Source: an uncultured Lachnospiraceae bacterium
GTDB taxonomy: Bacteria > Bacillota_A > Clostridia > Lachnospirales > Lachnospiraceae
DNA: 12,896 nucleotides
Assembly (NCBI GenBank): GCA_910585655.1
Contig: CAJUFW010000071.1
Location: forward strand, 2,910 to 15,805
Direction: 5' to 3'
Positions 6,549-12,896 of this stretch are shown one piece after another (position 1 is the stretch's first letter; each line of letters starts with the position of its first letter). The position numbers and the translations under genes are program-made. The notes under the pieces are model-generated. The model was given only the letters and a program-made list of their open reading frames with translations. It did not search any database and had not been told where the DNA came from.

Positions 6549-7736
6549 CTATTCTCCGGATTGTAGCAGTTCGTTTAATACTGCTATTTCTTCTTTTTCC
6601 AGATCATAATAGCCGAAACATTCCATCGTCTGAACAGATGGATTATACTGCATCAAAAAACGGAATCCCCGCTCGGTCGTCAGCCAGAGGACACGTTGGT
6701 TTTCATGCCAGAATTCGTGAACCGCATCATAATCCACCTCATCGGAATAGTAAAAGGACTCTCCGTCATAGGATACCGCATTGTTTCCATAAATATCCTG
6801 CCAAAGCTTGGCATATCGTTCATTGTTTGCCTGCATCCCGATATCTGTTTTTCCGGAAAGCAAGGTACAGAGCGTATGGATATCCTCTTTGTCTGTTATC
6901 GTTACAAGCTGGTTTCCAAAACGATCCTCTACTTCCAGTTTTACGGCGGTTTCTGGTAGGTTATACGCTGCTAATACCCGGTCAAAGCTTCCTCCTGACT
7001 CCTCGGAAAGCAGGATCCAATCTGCCGTATAAAACGCATAGCTTCCCTCCTGTTCCACAATACAAATCGAATCCAGATTGGGAAATTGGGCAAAGTGATA
7101 GACCGTACAGCCTAACAAATCCTGATCTGCCGATCCCTGTACCGTTCCCATCACTTCTCCCAAATCCTGCTTTGTAATCTGATAGGTATTTTCCGGTGTC
7201 AGCCCCATCGCTTCTGTCTGCCCGCCGTCCGACGGATCGTCTGCTCCCGTTTTCAATAAGCCATAACGGATCCGATCGTCAAAACTGATAGGAAAGTAAA
7301 TGATGTCCTCTCCTAACGTAAAACCATATGCCGCTTGCTCTTCTGCTGTTTCTTCTAATTCCTTTTGTTCCTCTGTTGTTTTCTCTTCCGTCATTATGTC
7401 ATCCTGCCATACGTCATCCTCTGTCCTGTTTTCCTGTGACACAGTATCTTTTTCTACCGCATATTCCGGCACGATATCAAATCCGGAATCCGGCTCTGTC
7501 TGACCAGAAGACCAGAACCGAGGAACATAGCGGCTAGCCACAACCAACAGTGCCGCACAGGCAGCCATACTTCCATAGAGGCGCCATTTTTTCCAGATGT
7601 CTTTCTTTTCCTGCTTTTTTGTCTGCTCGTTTAAAACACTCTGTCGTTTCTGCATAGCCTCCTGTAACACCGAATCCTCTAACAGCTCTAACGCATCGCT
7701 GATAACTTCTGCCTGCTTCCTGTTACCCTGCTTCAT
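6549..7736 (-). CDS. Probable membrane anti-sigma factor with unknown extracytoplasmic domain
   Basis: A 395-residue single-pass membrane protein. The cytoplasmic N-terminus (1-50) has ALELLEDSVLQEA, resembling the LxxLxDxxLxEA segment common at the start of clostridial anti-sigma proteins, followed by a charged helix. A transmembrane helix lies at about 53-71 (YGSMAACAALLVVASRY). A Glu-rich linker (about 85-130) leads to an extracytoplasmic domain of about 260 residues that I do not recognise. There is no HxxxCxxC zinc motif of classical ZAS anti-sigma factors. The start ATG overlaps the sigma gene stop (ATGA), with AGGAGG upstream, indicating translational coupling. Gene order, topology and coupling point to sequestration of the upstream ECF sigma factor at the membrane and release on an envelope signal; this role is inferred. 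A terminator follows at 6463-6510. Confidence 0.8.
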   Translation of the reverse strand: MKQGNRKQAEVISDALELLEDSVLQEAMQKRQSVLNEQTKKQEKKDIWKKWRLYGSMAACAALLVVASRYVPRFWSSGQTEPDSGFDIVPEYAVEKDTVSQENRTEDDVWQDDIMTEEKTTEEQKELEETAEEQAAYGFTLGEDIIYFPISFDDRIRYGLLKTGADDPSDGGQTEAMGLTPENTYQITKQDLGEVMGTVQGSADQDLLGCTVYHFAQFPNLDSICIVEQEGSYAFYTADWILLSEESGGSFDRVLAAYNLPETAVKLEVEDRFGNQLVTITDKEDIHTLCTLLSGKTDIGMQANNERYAKLWQDIYGNNAVSYDGESFYYSDEVDYDAVHEFWHENQRVLWLTTERGFRFLMQYNPSVQTMECFGYYDLEKEEIAVLNELLQSGE

Positions 7737-8299
7737 ACTTTAAATCCCTCCTGTTCCAGATAAGCCTTTAAACCAAGACGGGTGCGGTAGAGCAGGCTCT
7801 TGACTTTTGCTTCGCTCATTCCATAATAGGCAGCTACCTGTTTCATGGAATCTGCAAAATAGTAACGACCAAGAAAGGTGTTCCTAGCTTCCTCCGACAA
7901 GGTTCGTAAATAGACCCCTATCGCCTCCGCCAAGAGACGCTTTTCCATCTCCTGCTCGGTCGTATCGCCTCTTCCGTCCGGGACGCAATCCTCCAACTCT
8001 GCAAGCGAGATGGTATATTCGGACGCTCTCCGTTTTTCCCGGTGCTTTTTACGAAACAGGTCTATCGCCGTCCGCCTCGCCAGCTTTGCCAGATAGGTAG
8101 ACAGTATGTCAGGCTTTTGCGGAGGAATTGAATTCCAGGCTTTCAAGTAGGTATCGTTCACACTTTCTTTGCTGTCCTCCATATCCCCTAAAATGTTATA
8201 AGCAACTACTGTCAGATAATGCCCGTATTTTTGTTCCGTCTCCCGAATAGCTGCTTCCTTCCGCTGCCAATAGAGCGAAACAATTTCCTGATCCTGCAT
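7733..8299 (-). CDS. ECF-type RNA polymerase sigma factor
   Basis: A 188-residue sigma-70 family protein of ECF size. Region 2 covers about 10-85, with the core-binding helix AYNILGDMEDSKESVNDTYLKAW and the downstream -10-reading segment ARRTAIDLFRKKHR. A linker of about 35 residues follows. Region 4 (about 125-182) contains the helix-turn-helix DSMKQVAAYYGMSEAKVKSLLYRTR that reads the -35 element. ATG 8299 is preceded by GGGAGG. It directs core polymerase to a small regulon, probably including its own promoter at 8321-8348. The stop overlaps the start of the putative anti-sigma gene. The typical role of this arrangement in Firmicutes is envelope or antimicrobial stress response; the specific inducer is not visible. 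Confidence 0.93.
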   Translation of the reverse strand: MQDQEIVSLYWQRKEAAIRETEQKYGHYLTVVAYNILGDMEDSKESVNDTYLKAWNSIPPQKPDILSTYLAKLARRTAIDLFRKKHREKRRASEYTISLAELEDCVPDGRGDTTEQEMEKRLLAEAIGVYLRTLSEEARNTFLGRYYFADSMKQVAAYYGMSEAKVKSLLYRTRLGLKAYLEQEGFKV

Positions 8300-8320
8300 A
8301 ACTACCTCCCTTCTCTTTAT

Positions 8321-8348
8321 ATCACGTCAAAAAACAAGGTTGGTTGCA
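8321..8348 (-). promoter_or_regulatory. ECF-type autoregulatory promoter of the sigma operon
   Basis: On the minus strand TGCAAC (8348-8343), a 16-bp spacer and CGTGAT (8326-8321) match the general Firmicutes ECF pattern (AAC at -35, CGT at -10, 16 bp apart). A T-run lies in the spacer, as is common for these promoters. The predicted start would be about 15 bases ahead of the ribosome binding site. I found no sigma-A promoter in the same 72-bp gap. Confidence 0.7.
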
Positions 8349-8371
8349 GTTTTTTCAAAAATTTTATTTTT

Positions 8372-9406
8372 TTATAGGATCAGCTCTCTTTCCTTTTGGT
8401 GCTGCAGAAACTGAAACAACTCTACCTCTACCTGTCTGGTATCCGGCGGCAGCGGAACCTGTACGACACAGCCGTACAGCTTTTTATTATGGCTCCCGAT
8501 CTCCTCGTCCGGGCGAAGCATCATCAAAAGCATCCTCGCGCTTCCGGAATGCTCCTCTGGTCGCCGGTCTAAAAAAGCCTTTTCATAAAACACCAGATTT
8601 CCTTCCAAACTACATTCATATTCGATACCCAGATAACACATGCCCTTCGGGCAATTCTCTTCTAGGACGTCAAAAAATTGCCGCTTCATTGCCTCCAACT
8701 CCTCCTCAGAAAGCCGCTCCCGATAACGCGGATCGGCAAACTTTTTCTCCTGCTCTTCCCAAACATCCATCAAATAAACTTTATTGATATAACAAACGCC
8801 CGTCCTGCCGTCTGCCAGAGAAAAGTTCAGTTCCCGCTCCTTTCCTACCGATAAGCAAACAGGCTGCTCAACAAAAAATGGTTGTATTTTCTGATCCAGA
8901 TACAATATAACCTGCTTGTTCTCCCAGCTTGGCAGCCGGTGGGTTGCCTCCTCTGCAGAAAGAGAAAATTCCAGTTTGGTCAAAAGCAGCCTTTCCCAGC
9001 TCTCATGCTCAAACGGATGCCCCTCCGGCAGCCGCCAGCCCGCCCGCTCCATTTCATACAGCAACAGTGTCTCTTCCAGACATCCTTCTGCAGTATCGTT
9101 ACATGCCAGCGCGCCTGAATTGGCGCTTTGTATTTCAAACTTCTGCTCCCCTACCTGAAACCCTTTTAAAAACATCGGAGAATGATCGGACCGCTTGAAA
9201 CTAAGACGGTTACTGTAATACGGAAAGGGCATTTCCTCCTCGTCCGCCCGTTCTTCTTCCGGTTCTAATAGATACAAAACCGCTTCTTCCTCTTTTCTTA
9301 TCATTCCTACGATATGGCAAAGTTTTTCCCCTTCCTGTACATCCCTGCCAATCACCAAAATCTCATCCCACTTTTGGGCTGCCTGACACAATTTATGAAT
9401 CGTCAT
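8372..9406 (-). CDS. Unknown soluble protein, last gene of the GntR-ABC operon
   Basis: I do not recognise this 344-residue protein. It has no signal peptide, no membrane segment and no nucleotide-binding or zinc motif that I can identify. It is acidic, with a Glu-rich patch at about 38-58 and a charged helical stretch at about 216-250. Notable segments are KWDEILVIGRDV (12-23), NCPKGMCYLGIEYEC (251-265) and a C-terminal strand YGCVVQVPLPP. It has about eleven cysteines, which fits a cytoplasmic location. I chose ATG 9406 over the in-frame ATG 21 bp upstream because AAAGGAGTG precedes it at good distance. The start lies one base after the permease stop (TAATATG), so the two genes are tightly coupled. 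The context suggests an accessory to the transporter, or simply a gene under the same repressor. Confidence 0.9.
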   Translation of the reverse strand: MTIHKLCQAAQKWDEILVIGRDVQEGEKLCHIVGMIRKEEEAVLYLLEPEEERADEEEMPFPYYSNRLSFKRSDHSPMFLKGFQVGEQKFEIQSANSGALACNDTAEGCLEETLLLYEMERAGWRLPEGHPFEHESWERLLLTKLEFSLSAEEATHRLPSWENKQVILYLDQKIQPFFVEQPVCLSVGKERELNFSLADGRTGVCYINKVYLMDVWEEQEKKFADPRYRERLSEEELEAMKRQFFDVLEENCPKGMCYLGIEYECSLEGNLVFYEKAFLDRRPEEHSGSARMLLMMLRPDEEIGSHNKKLYGCVVQVPLPPDTRQVEVELFQFLQHQKERELIL

Positions 9407-9407
9407 A

Positions 9408-10064
9408 TTAACACTCCTTTTTTTCATAAAGCCAAATTGACAGCCGCCAGGATAACGACAATATCAAAAGACCAAACACTGCCAACGCCAACAACGTTCC
9501 ACTGCTTCCCCGCTGAAACAGCCATAATACCGTTTCTTCCTGAATCAATATTTTAGAAATGCCGATTCCTCCAAAAAACAATATCAATACTGCAAAATAA
9601 ACAATCCGTCCTTTTTCCACCCCAAACCAAAAGACTACCGGAAGTAAGATACAAGGACTTAGCAGACCGGTAAGCAAAATCCCCTCCAACAGCAAAATAT
9701 AGGTTTCCCAGTGAAAACTGGCGGTCGCCGCCAGAGTGACTCCCTGTGATATCGCTGCCAAACTAAGTCCAATACTAAGGACAGCCAGCATATCCAAATA
9801 TTTCACTGACACCTGTTCCCGCTTGGTATAAGGGAAAATACCGACGTATTGATTCCATTTACTTTTCTCTTCATAGGAAATCAACGTCACCGGAAGGATA
9901 CCCGCCAGCAAAACCGGATACGCCGATAAAAACAAAGTACTTCTATTGCCATCCTCTACAAACGGCAGTACAACCGCCATGATGGTAAATACTCCTACGA
10001 TAACCAGATAAGAACGGCAATATTTCCGCATCATATAAAGATCCTTTAATAACAATCCTTTCAT
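9408..10064 (-). CDS. ABC-2 type transporter permease subunit
   Basis: A 218-residue integral membrane protein with about six transmembrane spans (near 18-36, 44-62, 91-110, 120-137, 153-172 and 189-208). The opening MKGLLLKDLYMMRKYCRS and the cytoplasmic loop SYEEKSKWNQYVGIFPYTKR are typical of the small ABC-2 permeases that partner YtrA-regulated ATPases. I chose ATG 10064, which follows AAGGAAGG and gives the family-standard N-terminus. A longer frame from 10115 would overlap the ATPase stop by ATGA and add a very basic 17-residue extension; it has only a weak ribosome binding site. It would pair with the upstream ATPase as a full exporter or an envelope-stress module. The substrate is unknown. 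Confidence 0.9.
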   Translation of the reverse strand: MKGLLLKDLYMMRKYCRSYLVIVGVFTIMAVVLPFVEDGNRSTLFLSAYPVLLAGILPVTLISYEEKSKWNQYVGIFPYTKREQVSVKYLDMLAVLSIGLSLAAISQGVTLAATASFHWETYILLLEGILLTGLLSPCILLPVVFWFGVEKGRIVYFAVLILFFGGIGISKILIQEETVLWLFQRGSSGTLLALAVFGLLILSLSWRLSIWLYEKKEC

Positions 10065-10111
10065 TTTTACCCTTCCTTTTCGCCTTTTTCGTTTTTTTAC
10101 CTGCTCTTTTT

Positions 10112-10978
10112 TCATTTTCTTCCAGAAGAGAGGTGTTCCTGCTGCTTTATCATAAAAATAAACAATTCTTCAATACCAATCGGGCTGATCTTTTTTCCGG
10201 CTGGAACGGCATCCCGTCTGACAATCGCTTCTACCCCATAAGCAGATTCCTTTTTCCCTTTTATTGCCAAAGGGTTGATGAAAGCCATTTCGGCAGCCGT
10301 AGTATGCAGCATAACATATTGTTCTAGCAGCACGTCCTTTTCTTCGCAGAGCAGCAGCCTTCCTTTATGCAGAAACGCAATATAATCACACAATTTTTCC
10401 AAATCGCTGACGATATGCGAGGAAATTAGAATCGAATGCCCTTCATCACGGGTAAATTCACTAAACATATCCACGACCTCATCCCGAACGACCGGATCCA
10501 ATCCTGAGGTGGCTTCATCCAACAGCAGCAGCCGTGGATGGTGGGAAAGTGCTACGGCAATCCCCAACTTCATCCGCATTCCTCGTGAAAGCTCCCCGAA
10601 CTCCTTCCCGGACGGAAGCTTTAGCTGCTTTAGATATCCGTTATATACCGCATTGTCCCAGTTCTGATAGGTATGCTCCATAATCTTTCCAATCTGTTTG
10701 GCAGTCAGACAATCCGGATAGCCTGCCTCATCTAAAACAACGCCTACTTCCTCTTTGATTTGCCCGGAAGCTTCTATATGATCTCTTCCCAAAACCTGTA
10801 TCGTACCGGTGTCCGGGCGGATCATATCTAAAATCAGCTTCATCGTCGTACTTTTCCCTGCTCCGTTTTCCCCGACCAGTCCCATAATACAACCGCTTGG
10901 CAGCGTAAAGTTCAGTCCGTCCAGGCAAAACCCGTCATACTTCTTTGTCAAATTCCTGATTTCTAAGGCGTATTCCAT
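10112..10978 (-). CDS. ABC transporter ATP-binding protein
   Basis: A 288-residue cytoplasmic ATPase. Walker A is GENGAGKST (36-44), the signature motif is LSRGM (130-134), Walker B is LLLLDEATSGLD (150-161, catalytic Glu155) and the switch His is His188 in SSHIV. The Q-loop position reads GVVLDEAGYP without the usual Gln, as in some members of this subgroup. A C-terminal extension of about 85 residues (205-288) follows the nucleotide-binding domain. ATG 10978 is preceded by AAGGAGG at 9 bases. It lies 64 bp after the GntR gene and just before the permease, and belongs to the same operon. The general class (CcmA/YtrB-like) is secure; the cargo is not. Confidence 0.95.
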   Translation of the reverse strand: MEYALEIRNLTKKYDGFCLDGLNFTLPSGCIMGLVGENGAGKSTTMKLILDMIRPDTGTIQVLGRDHIEASGQIKEEVGVVLDEAGYPDCLTAKQIGKIMEHTYQNWDNAVYNGYLKQLKLPSGKEFGELSRGMRMKLGIAVALSHHPRLLLLDEATSGLDPVVRDEVVDMFSEFTRDEGHSILISSHIVSDLEKLCDYIAFLHKGRLLLCEEKDVLLEQYVMLHTTAAEMAFINPLAIKGKKESAYGVEAIVRRDAVPAGKKISPIGIEELFIFMIKQQEHLSSGRK

Positions 10979-11042
10979 ACTCTAGTTCCTCCTTCTAGCT
11001 CCCATCCTATTCCTTGTTTCGTACTCCCTTGTTTCCTGCTTG

Positions 11043-11414
11043 CTACTCTTTGCTCATCAGCTCCATCATTTCGATCAGCTCCTGCCTGCTCAGATTACAG
11101 GAGACAGCCAGCTTTAAAATTTCCTGGATATGCTCCTCGATCCGCTTTAGCATCTCCTCTCGAAGCAGTTCCGTATTTTTCGGTGCGACAAAGCAGCCCT
11201 TAGAGGCTATGGTATAAATAAAGCCCTCCTGCTCCAGTTCGTCATATGCCCGCTTAGTCGTAATCACACTGATACGCAGATCCTTTGCCAGATTCCGGAT
11301 CGAAGGCAGTGCCTCGTCCTCCTGCAAGCTTCCGTTGATAATCTGCGCCTTGATCTGGCTGTAAATCTGATCGTATATCGGAGCCCCGCTTTTGTTGTCG
11401 ATGAACACATTCAC
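11043..11414 (-). CDS. GntR-family repressor, YtrA subfamily
   Basis: A 123-residue DNA-binding protein. The winged helix covers about 10-78: YDQIYSQIKAQIINGSL, LPSIRNLAKDL and the recognition helix SVITTKRAYDELEQEG (49-64). The C-terminal part is only about 45 residues of helix, too short for a FadR- or UTRA-type ligand domain, which defines the YtrA group. Translation starts at GTG (11414-11412), with AGAGGTGAT upstream; no in-frame ATG is available. It leads an operon with the ABC genes and, by family precedent, represses its own promoter through the palindrome at 11431-11461. In other Firmicutes such operons are derepressed by cell-wall-active antibiotics; that inducer class is inference here. 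Confidence 0.93.
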   Translation of the reverse strand: MNVFIDNKSGAPIYDQIYSQIKAQIINGSLQEDEALPSIRNLAKDLRISVITTKRAYDELEQEGFIYTIASKGCFVAPKNTELLREEMLKRIEEHIQEILKLAVSCNLSRQELIEMMELMSKE

Positions 11415-11430
11415 ATCATCACCTCTTTAC

Positions 11431-11461
11431 TAATCTGTATATGAACAGTATATACAGATTA
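11431..11461. promoter_or_regulatory. Palindromic operator for the GntR/YtrA repressor
   Basis: TAATCTGTATAT (11431-11442) and ATATACAGATTA (11450-11461) are perfect 12-bp inverted arms around a 7-bp centre, GAACAGT. The palindrome covers the -10 box and part of the spacer of the GntR promoter, so a bound dimer would block polymerase. It begins 16 bp upstream of the GntR start codon. Confidence 0.85.
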
Positions 11462-11475
11462 TACGGATTTGTCAA
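11447..11475 (-). promoter_or_regulatory. Sigma-A promoter of the GntR-ABC operon
   Basis: On the minus strand a perfect TTGACA (11475-11470), a 17-bp spacer and TATACT (11452-11447) form one of the strongest promoters in the window. Such a near-consensus promoter covered by an operator suits tight repression with a large response on derepression. Confidence 0.88.
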
Positions 11476-11503
11476 GTAATCTTTTTTTTCAAACATTTTT
11501 TTC

Positions 11504-11532
11504 TTGACCTCCTGCAAATCGTTCTATATGAT
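11504..11532 (+). promoter_or_regulatory. Sigma-A promoter of glyA
   Basis: TTGACC (11504-11509), a 17-bp spacer and TATGAT (11527-11532) precede glyA. The leader, about 60 nt, would start at a small AACGC/GCGTT hairpin (11540-11555), followed by a CCCG/CGGG stem (11568-11582) just ahead of the ribosome binding site. The two divergent promoters have their -35 boxes about 28 bp apart. I see no folate, glycine or purine riboswitch in so short a leader. Confidence 0.8.
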
Positions 11533-11598
11533 AAATACAAACGCTGCTTTGCGTTCTAAACTTAATCCCCGGCTTTATCGGGCGACAGGAGGTATTTT

Positions 11599-12840
11599 AT
11601 GTATTGTTTTGATGAAATCAAATCCTTTGATCCGGATCTGGCGCACGCCATGGAGCTGGAAATTCAAAGGCAGGAGGATCATATCGAACTGATCGCTTCT
11701 GAAAACTTTGTCAGCAAAGCCGTTATGGCAGCTATGGGAAGTCCGCTGACCAATAAATACGCAGAAGGCTATCCAGGCAAGCGTTACTACGGTGGCTGCG
11801 AATTTGTCGCTATGGCAGAAACGCTTGCTATCGAACGGGCAAAGCAGCTCTTTGGCTGCACCTATGCCAACGTCCAGCCACATTCCGGCGCTCAGGCCAA
11901 TATGGCAGTCTTTTTTGCCCTGTTAAAACCAGGCGACACGGTAATGGGTATGAGCCTCGATCATGGCGGGCATTTAAGCCATGGCAGCCCTGCCAACATG
12001 TCCGGCAGCTACTTTCATATCGTGCCGTACGGAGTAGATGACAACGGATTTTTAGATTATGATGAGGTTGCCAGAATCGCTAGAGAATGTCAGCCAAAGC
12101 TAATCGTCTGCGGCGCCAGTGCTTACGCCCGCAAAATTGATTTTAAACGTTTCCGGGAAATTGCTGATGAGGTAGGCGCTTTCCTGATGGCAGATATCGC
12201 CCACATTGCCGGGCTGGTCTGTACCGGCTACCACGAAAGCCCGATCCCATACGCCCATGTAACTACCAGCACGACCCATAAGACGCTGCGCGGACCACGG
12301 GGCGGTCTGATCTTATCCAGCGCAGAATTTGCAGAGGAACACAAGCTCAATAAAGCGATTTTTCCAGGTATCCAGGGCGGACCGTTAGAGCATGTGATCG
12401 CTGCCAAAGCCGTCTGCTTTAAAGAAGCCCTAACACCGGAGTTTAAAGCGTACGCCAAAGCCGTTATCGACAACGCTCAGGCGCTTTCCCAGGGACTGCA
12501 AAAACGCGGCTTTTCTATCGTATCCGGCGGTACTGACAACCATCTGATGCTAGTAGATCTGCAGAGCCGTCAGGTGACAGGAAAAGCTGCCGAAAAGCTG
12601 CTTGACGCTGCCAATATCACCTGTAACAAAAATACGGTTCCAAACGATCCGGCTTCTCCGTTTGTCACCAGCGGTATCCGACTCGGTACTCCGGCGGTCA
12701 CTACACGCGGATTCCAAACGGCAGATATGGACATCGTAGCAGAAGCGATTTCTCTGGTCATTGAAAACGTCGAGACCAACCAGAAACAAGCTATGGATCT
12801 GGTACGGGAACTGACCGAACGCTATCCACTGCATAAATAA
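11599..12840 (+). CDS. glyA: Serine hydroxymethyltransferase
   Basis: A 413-residue, full-length PLP-dependent enzyme that interconverts serine plus tetrahydrofolate with glycine plus 5,10-methylene-tetrahydrofolate, the main supply of one-carbon units. Clear family blocks include ELIASENFVS (30-39), TNKYAEGYPGKRYYGG (51-66), NVQPHSGAQAN (91-101), MADIAHIAGLV (197-207, with Asp199 and His202 near the cofactor) and TTSTTHKTLRGPRGG, where Lys228 binds PLP. The C-terminal TSGIRLGTPAVTTRGF block is intact. ATG 11599 follows AGGAGG at about 7 bases. It is transcribed alone, divergently from the GntR operon, and followed by a hairpin cluster. The soluble homotetramer is the usual form in the family. 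Confidence 0.98.
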   Translation: MYCFDEIKSFDPDLAHAMELEIQRQEDHIELIASENFVSKAVMAAMGSPLTNKYAEGYPGKRYYGGCEFVAMAETLAIERAKQLFGCTYANVQPHSGAQANMAVFFALLKPGDTVMGMSLDHGGHLSHGSPANMSGSYFHIVPYGVDDNGFLDYDEVARIARECQPKLIVCGASAYARKIDFKRFREIADEVGAFLMADIAHIAGLVCTGYHESPIPYAHVTTSTTHKTLRGPRGGLILSSAEFAEEHKLNKAIFPGIQGGPLEHVIAAKAVCFKEALTPEFKAYAKAVIDNAQALSQGLQKRGFSIVSGGTDNHLMLVDLQSRQVTGKAAEKLLDAANITCNKNTVPNDPASPFVTSGIRLGTPAVTTRGFQTADMDIVAEAISLVIENVETNQKQAMDLVRELTERYPLHK

Positions 12841-12843
12841 CAA

Positions 12844-12895
12844 AGAATTCCACAAAGTGGAATTCTCGCGCCGAGCGCGGTTGCCTTACGGCAAC
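12844..12895. repeat. Cluster of three adjacent hairpins after glyA
   Basis: Starting four bases after the glyA stop: AGAATTCCAC-AAA-GTGGAATTCT (12844-12866, perfect 10-bp arms), CGCGC-CGA-GCGCG (12867-12879), and GTTGCC-TTAC-GGCAAC (12880-12895, 6-bp arms). The hairpins abut with no spacer bases. No T-run follows the first stem, so it is not a standard intrinsic terminator on the plus strand; the window ends before the element does. It may be the edge of a dispersed repeat or a protective 3' structure. Confidence 0.7.
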
Positions 12896-12896
12896 A

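Noticed and set aside
6530..7177. Plus-strand open frame of 215 codons opposite the anti-sigma gene
   Set aside because: Its composition (Arg, Pro, Ser and His rich) is typical of an antisense shadow, and the opposing gene has clear coupling, topology and ribosome binding evidence. A GAGGAAGG just upstream is not enough.
8344..8787. Plus-strand open frame of 147 codons opposite the unknown 344-residue gene
   Set aside because: No usable ribosome binding site, Pro/Ser-rich shadow composition, and it lies opposite a gene with strong start signals in an operon.
11533..11592. Riboswitch in the glyA leader
   Set aside because: The leader is about 60 nt with two small hairpins and no anti-terminator or conserved ligand-binding core that I can see.
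1..12896. CRISPR arrays, insertion sequences, tRNA genes, phage genes
   Set aside because: No regularly spaced repeats, transposase or integrase frames, tRNA cloverleaf or phage structural genes were found on either strand.

Overview
This window looks like a chromosomal segment of a low-to-mid GC Gram-positive anaerobe of class Clostridia, most likely family Lachnospiraceae. The reasons are the strong AGGAGG-type ribosome binding sites, canonical sigma-A promoters with 17-bp spacers, a Firmicutes-type 6S RNA, a YtrA-type GntR/ABC operon and an ECF sigma factor with an LxxLxDxxLxEA-type membrane anti-sigma partner. The genus call is inference. I see no prophage, transposase, CRISPR array, tRNA or rRNA.

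Layout, left to right. (1) 1-892, plus: the C-terminal two thirds of an AGCS sodium:alanine/glycine symporter, cut by the window edge. Its last 13 bp overlap, tail to tail, a DJ-1/PfpI-family gene on the minus strand (880-1434). (2) 1435-1887 has no protein gene but is dense: a palindromic repeat, and a minus-strand structured RNA (about 1530-1756), read here as 6S RNA, with its own strong promoter and intrinsic terminator. (3) 1888-4096, minus: an OmpR-type response regulator followed by its sensor histidine kinase (GTG start), from a promoter at 4163-4191. (4) 4235-6283, minus: an orphan double-membrane-span methyl-accepting chemotaxis protein with its own promoter. (5) 6463-6510: an intrinsic terminator followed by a second copy of the repeat seen beside the 6S gene.

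(6) 6549-8299, minus: an ECF sigma factor overlapping by ATGA a single-pass membrane protein, the probable anti-sigma factor. An ECF-type promoter (TGCAAC-N16-CGT) sits just upstream, so the pair is predicted to be autoregulated. (7) 8372-11414, minus: YtrA-type GntR repressor, ABC ATPase, six-span ABC-2 permease and a 344-residue soluble protein of unknown function, tightly packed. The GntR promoter is near-consensus and its -10 and spacer lie inside a perfect 12-bp-arm palindrome, the obvious operator. No terminator is visible between the unknown gene and the ECF genes, so the ABC transcript may run through into the sigma/anti-sigma pair.

(8) 11504-12840, plus: glyA (serine hydroxymethyltransferase), transcribed divergently from the GntR gene, with a short leader. 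It is followed by three back-to-back hairpins at the window end.

Most of the window is signalling: a two-component system, a chemoreceptor, an ECF stress sigma factor with its membrane sensor, and a GntR-controlled ABC transporter of the kind induced by cell-envelope stress in other Firmicutes. The parts that seem least described are the 344-residue protein attached to the ABC operon, the uncharacterised sensor domain of the anti-sigma factor, and the repeat that sits immediately after two intrinsic terminators.
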